The position numbers and the translations under genes are program-made. The notes under the pieces are model-generated. The model searched no databases. It was not told where the DNA came from and worked only from the letters and a program-made list of their open reading frames with translations. Positions 59,270-64,000 of a stretch of 64,000 nt of DNA are shown piece by piece. The stretch is from Prosopocoilus inquinatus (Eukaryota; Arthropoda; Insecta; Coleoptera; Lucanidae): positions 5,022,001-5,086,000 of the forward strand of contig CM069871.1 of NCBI GenBank assembly GCA_036172665.1, given 5' to 3'. The stretch's first letter is position 1; each line of letters opens with the position of its first letter.

Positions 59270-59745
59270 CGTCCTTCACGTTTGTTTTGAGGTTAGATTT
59301 TTTTATGGAAGTCGTTCAGTTTTACTTTACTTAACCTCACTTTCACATGAGTTTATTTGGCTTCTGCGTTGCCTATTTTTTTCTGAATTCGATTTCAATT
59401 TAAAAATCATAAATCTAACCTCTTTCTCAGAAGAGTTTGTTATTTGGCTTCTATGTTGTCTATTTTTTAAATTTGGCTTATTTAAAATTTAAATTTAAAA
59501 ATCCAAATTCTAACCTCACTTTCAGATGAACTTTGTTATTTACCTTTTTTCTGTGTTGCCTAGTTTTTTTAATTCGATTTCAATTAAAAAAAATCGAAAT
59601 CTAACCTCACTTTCAGATGAATTTGTTATTTGGGTTCTTTCTATGCTACCTATGTTTTTTTAATTCGATTTCAATTTAAAAATCCGAAATCTAACCTCAC
59701 TTTCAGACGACTTTTGTTATTTGGCTTCTGAAATTCCGAAATAAA
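59270..59745. repeat. Tandem array, unit about 90 bp, 5 copies
   Basis: TCTAACCTCACTTTCAGATGA marks units near 59332, 59413, 59512, 59602 and 59692. Each continues with TTTGTTATTTGGCTTCT and TTTTTTAATTCGATTTCAAT. T-rich on the plus strand. Confidence 0.88.
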
Positions 59746-59749
59746 ATCA

Positions 59750-60240
59750 AATTTATTTCCAGAATTACTTAAAGAAGTTGGCGTTGTGATTTACGTGACC
59801 AGTTACCGCAACATCCTCGTAGCATTCCCGAAATTGATAAGTGCGCAAACGGAAAATAAAACGTACATGAGACAATAAGAAAAAGAGAGCAGCACAAATA
59901 TTTACCAGCCTGAAACTGCTTTTCCTTTTCTTACAAACACCTATTTGGTGCAGATTTTTACTTCATAGAATTTCGGGCACAAAGATAAGGAGAAGTTCAT
60001 CATTAATAATTAGCAAATAAGATAAACTTATCTCTTTGGGCACGTAATGAACCTAGTTACGTACGTCGGGCATATTTCTTACGTGAGTAATTAAATAGTC
60101 ACTTGAAATTCAAGACGCATTGTTTGCTGATAACTATGTTATTATTTAGATGAGTGTACCTCTGAGTTTGTTTTGCGTATCAATGTTCACATTAAGGGGG
60201 TGAGGTCTTTACCTTGATTTCTTCTAGTCATTAAAAGGTA
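59750..60240. other. Unique intronic DNA
   Basis: Nothing recognised. Confidence 0.55.
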
Positions 60241-61200
60241 TTTTTTGCGTTTTCTTAGCGCAATTCATTCTGTTTTTGGGATCTTATGGGTCTTCTTAGT
60301 CCAATTCATTTAGTTTTCCCTTTTCTTCCACTTTTTAACAACATGAAGTATAAAAAAAATCTTTTGTTTTCTTCCTCTTGACAATACGAAGTACATATAA
60401 AAAAAAAAACTTTTTTCTAACATTTTTCATTGCTGCTTCTATTTTTTTTATTCTGTTTCCCTTTCTGCGATATTTCTATCAAATATTTCAAATACGATTT
60501 TGTTTCCTGTTTGCCTTTGAATTGGTGTCGCACTTGTTCTCGCAATTTCTATTCCATTCAACAATATCTTTTTTTAATTCAGCACTGCTTCCTTCTTCTA
60601 GATTTTTGGTCATAAATTTTTGCTTTTGGTTTAAACTTGGCGCTCTCCGTTTCGTCTCTTAATTGTGTTGTTTCATCCAAAAAGGAAGTTTGGTCAAAAT
60701 TCGTTTCGTTTTCCATTTTCTCTTTTAATGTTTCGTAACATTATATCTTTTCTATTTGATGCTTTGTTGTTCTTTGTACTTTTTTTCGTTTTTTTATTCT
60801 ATTTTTATTACAATTTACAATTGGGTTAAATTTTCTCCTATCGCAAACCATTTTTATAATTTTAATTGTTGAATTTCACTCCTTTAACTCTTTCTTCACT
60901 CTTGTTCAAGTCAACAGGAAATTTGGACGTTAAGACGGTGTTCGAGTTATTCATTTTTATTTGTGAGCATCGTCCTTACTTCACTTTTGCCTTCATTTGA
61001 AAGCTCCCTCTTCTCTCCTTTATTAAGCAAAAAGTTCTTCTCTACACCTTCTCTTCACCTTCACGAAATAAACCTTTTCCTTGCGCATTTGGTTCTTTCC
61101 AAATTTTCGATTTTTTCTTTCATTTCTCTTTCAAGTCATCCGTGGGTAGCTTCCTTCCATTTCGAACGAGGTTTTCCTTTTTTCCCCCTTCGCCTTGCGG
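60240..61200. repeat. T/C-rich low-complexity region
   Basis: The plus strand is strongly pyrimidine-rich, with echoes of TTTCCTTTTCTT and TTCATTT. No clear period could be read. The Phe/Ser/Leu-rich ORFs (60378-60662, 60963-61349) follow from composition. Confidence 0.5.
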
Positions 61201-61211
61201 CAGTATTTTCT

Positions 61212-61908
61212 AGGCCATTGGTTCCCAAAGGAAAAATTAAAATTAATTCGGGGGTGTTCCAAGACACCAAAGTTAAATTAGTACTTCTGTTATTAAACTT
61301 GGGGGTTCATGGTCAGGTTTTTGCGAAGAGAAAGGGTCCGTGGACATAAGAGGTTTTGGAACCATGGTTCCTAGAGCATCCTTTCTCAGCATTCTAGGCC
61401 TCAAAGTCCTTCCAATATACCCAAAATAAATTAGAGTAGATAAGTAAATGAGGAGATACGAAACAAAGACCGCCAAAACTGGGTTAGTTGAGAGTGAAAG
61501 AAAATTTGAAGGAAGCAGCAAATATAATGGAAAAGGGTTATGGAGTAACGGGGGTGAAAATAAGGATAAAACAAAGAGGCGAGGGCAATCCTTTCCAAAA
61601 GGCAGACAAAGTAGAAAACGCACAAATGCTAAAGTTTATGAATTATTTTGTTATGATGATGATGGTGATGGTGGTTAAAGCATAAAGGATGAAGTGAATA
61701 GATTATATCCTAGCTAGAAGATACTGGAAGGCAAAATGAAAGAGAGCCAAGCCTCGGTGAAAATAGAAGGAAATAACCTCGGAAGACTCCGTTAAAGAGA
61801 AAAACCCAAAGCATCAGGAAAGAAAACTGAAAGATTGGAGGTTCAAGGTCAGGTTTTTGCTCTAATGTAACCGTGGGTATAATAAGTTTGGGAACCGCTG
61901 GTCTAAGC
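61212..61908. mobile_element. hAT-like nonautonomous transposon remnant
   Basis: The left end TAGGCCATTGGTTCCCAAAG and right end AGTTTGGGAACCGCTGGTCTAA are inverted and resemble the C-A-G-x-GGTTCCCAAAC termini common in hAT elements. An internal segment TTCATGGTCAGGTTTTTGC (about 61304) recurs as TTCAAGGTCAGGTTTTTGC (about 61841), so the element holds a direct repeat. No transposase frame was found. Confidence 0.65.
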
Positions 61909-61910
61909 CA

Positions 61911-62105
61911 AGCATTCTCAACCTTTTAAGCCTCACAATATGTCCAAAAACAATTTAAAGAACTTACAGCCCCCTAATTATGTAAGTAACAACGTTTGAT
62001 TACGAATCATTATCAAAGGATTGCCTTGTATGCAAATATTTCTTTTTTTGTGACCAACTGCGACAATCCCTCAGGAATCCATAACCCCCAGATTGAAAAT
62101 TGAAT
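61911..62105. mobile_element. Possible second hAT-like remnant
   Basis: AGCATTCTCAACCTTTTAAG at the left and CCCCCAGATTGAAAATTGA at the right are weakly inverted, and the first resembles another hAT-type terminus (GGTTCTCAACCTTTT). It directly follows the previous element. Confidence 0.4.
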
Positions 62106-62369
62106 TGAATTTGGGTATCTCCTTCTATATTTTATTTTTTTCTGGTAAATAGATAAAAGAGCGACATCCTACGATCGCAACACTTTTTTTTATTTCTTCT
62201 GTTCATTGAAAAAAAAAGTTTTCTTTCCTGACGGTTTGCGTCTTTCTCTTTGGTGATTTTCTTCTATTTTCGCTGAGGTTTTGCCATCCAGTCTTCTCTA
62301 GTTAGGATATAATCGATTCATTCCGGTCTCCACCACCAACACCAATCATCAAATAAGTCATAAACTTTA

Positions 62370-63160
62370 GCTTTTGTACATTTCCTCTTGTTTTTGCTCT
62401 ATCGAAAAGATTCTTTATTTTCTGCGACCGCCATTGCCTCCTTATTTTCACCGTCTCTTCATATCTCCATCCATATATCCATGTGCATTTCCTCCTTTTT
62501 TCGCCGTATGCAAAGGATTCTTTATTTTTTGCGATTATCGTTGCCTCTCTAGATTGAAAATCTTCTCTTTACCTCCGTAACTCCATAAATTTCTTCTATT
62601 ATATTTGCGGCGCTTCGTTCTCTCAGTGTTGACGGTTGGAGAAAGATATTTTCTCGTTTCCTTCTTTTCTTTATCTAAAAAGAAAGACCTTTTGGCTTCC
62701 TTTTCCAATTCTTTACTTGTTTCCCTTTCAAGTATTCCATGGTCGTTCCTTTCTATTTTCGTCGAGTTATTCCTTTTTCTTCCTCTGGTATCTCCTGGTT
62801 AATCTTCTGTAATCTTATCTTATGTCTCTATTTTTCTGTCTTCACGTATTTATTTCTTCTAATATGGAAAGGATTCTTTATTTTATGCGGCGGTCATCGT
62901 TTCCTTGTTTTCACCGTCTCTTTATCTCCGTTACTCCATGTCCATTTCCTTCTTTTTCACCCTATGCAAAGGATTCTTTATTTTCTGCGATTACCGCTTT
63001 TTTTAATGTCTCCTTTTAAGTCTTCCATGGTCGCTCTCTCCACTTGCTTCCTTGTCAAGTTTTCCATGGACACCACGTTCCATTTTCACCAAGATTTTCG
63101 TTTTGCCTCTTCTGACACCTCCTGGTCAGTATTCTCTAATATCATCTTGTGACTCTTTTT
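62370..63160. repeat. Degenerate tandem repeat, unit about 105-110 bp
   Basis: AAAGGATTCTTTATTTTCTGCGA recurs near 62406, 62512, 62868 and 62966, followed by TCGTTGCCTC or variants, then CACCGTCTCTTTAT and CCATTTCCT. Two copies in the middle are decayed (62.6-62.8 kb). Plus-strand pyrimidine bias. Confidence 0.8.
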
Positions 63161-63164
63161 CTCT

Positions 63165-64000
63165 CCCTTCATACATTCAACTCTTCTAATACAGCATCTT
63201 TTTCCTTGTTCTTCAGCCATCTTTACCATTTTGTAGATGTGGCCAAGTCTCCAGTACTTATTACTTTCTGTCATAGGAAAAAAATTTAAGTACGTAATCA
63301 AAATTTTTGCTCCCCCCTTCCACTATAGATTTCACTCACCAACACCCACTTGGGAAAACTATGATCTACATTATTTATAACAACGTGAAAGTATAAAACA
63401 AATTGAATCACATTTTATGAAAACGAACGTGTTCATTAGCTCATTATTATGAGCACCGCACGATCTTATACACGATGGAACGTCATTTTATTCCACCTAC
63501 ATCGCCAGAATACAAATGAATCATTTATTTCTGGGTTATTGGATAAGACGAGTAGAACGTGAAGGTATTTCTCAAAAAAATAAATAAATAAATTTGCCAA
63601 CTTCTTACATCAAGTATTCCTTGTATGTGCGCTTACATCCCAAGTTATGAAAGAACGAATTCGTTTTAGCTTTACTTGGGTGGAAATTCGCGTGCCAATA
63701 CCGTGAAGCACGTCTAAAAATAATTTCGTGTTAGAATCTGCATAACATCGCCGAACTCCTTCCTCCGATCTCATACTATACTTTCTGCTCTCAGATAATT
63801 TAATCAAACTTAAGCAAGGTCCAAACGATAAACGATGATTCAGCTGTGGAAGTTTCATTGACGCGGGAACATCTGCACTGGTAAATGTAAACAGATTCGT
63901 TAGTTAACGAAGTCGTTATGGATTTATGTACATAAATCGATTGGGGGGCAAGTTGCTATTTTCGGACCTGTTATACTTGAACGCTCATGTGGTTTATTAA
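63165..64000. other. Right-hand end of window, intron 1
   Basis: No exon, promoter or repeat recognised. The minus ORF at 63610-63858 has no Cip4 similarity and no plausible join to exon 2. Confidence 0.55.

Noticed and set aside
56233..59279. ORFs on both strands of the A-rich array
   Set aside because: Lys/Asn-rich on one strand and Phe/Leu-rich on the other, as expected from composition; breaks occur in each repeat unit.

Overview
This 64 kb window is animal nuclear DNA, most likely from an insect and possibly a beetle. It is AT-rich, its one gene is split by introns of up to 19 kb with GT/AG ends, and its intervening DNA is full of tandem satellites and small foldback transposons. The encoded protein is closest, from memory, to insect Cip4 proteins. 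No bacterial, phage or CRISPR feature was seen.

The only gene I can support lies on the minus strand. It is Cip4/TOCA (F-BAR, HR1 and SH3 domains), a Cdc42 effector that links membrane curvature to WASP/Arp2/3 actin assembly during endocytosis. Ten coding exons were rebuilt by hand from reading frame, splice dinucleotides and phase: 45361-45476, 26246-26296, 10138-10282, 7360-7521, 7013-7297, 6729-6956, 2759-2951, 1995-2280, 1630-1811 and 1410-1570. All phases join, giving 602 residues and a stop. The first coding exon, expected to hold about eight residues ending in Trp, was not found between 45477 and 64000 and probably lies past the right edge. The 3' UTR occupies much of 1-1409. Residue numbers below count from the first visible codon.

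The seven downstream exons (1.4-7.5 kb) are compact. The three upstream introns (16 kb, 19 kb and more than 18.5 kb) hold a series of different tandem arrays: about 240 bp units at 7.6-9.0 kb, 185 bp at 10.9-12.0 kb, 400 bp at 12.6-14.5 kb, a pyrimidine-rich array at 22.2-24.0 kb, a purine-rich array at 27.2-28.3 kb, 142/284 bp units at 29.0-32.1 kb, 130 bp at 33.4-34.2 kb, 515 bp hairpin units at 38.4-40.9 kb, 162 bp at 43.2-44.0 kb, 500 bp at 51.3-54.3 kb, an A-rich array at 56.5-59.2 kb, 90 bp units at 59.3-59.7 kb, and T-rich repeats at 60.3-63.2 kb. About a dozen foldback (MITE-like) elements are scattered among them.

The best candidates for an undescribed system are the long inverted repeats inside the transcribed introns. 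Five tandem 515 bp units at 38.4-40.8 kb each form a hairpin with arms of about 150 bp. A single hairpin with arms of about 280 bp sits at 57.98-58.59 kb, and a 1 kb foldback element lies at 17.96-18.98 kb. Their layout resembles the hairpin-RNA (endo-siRNA) loci known in Drosophila, but whether they are processed cannot be told from sequence.
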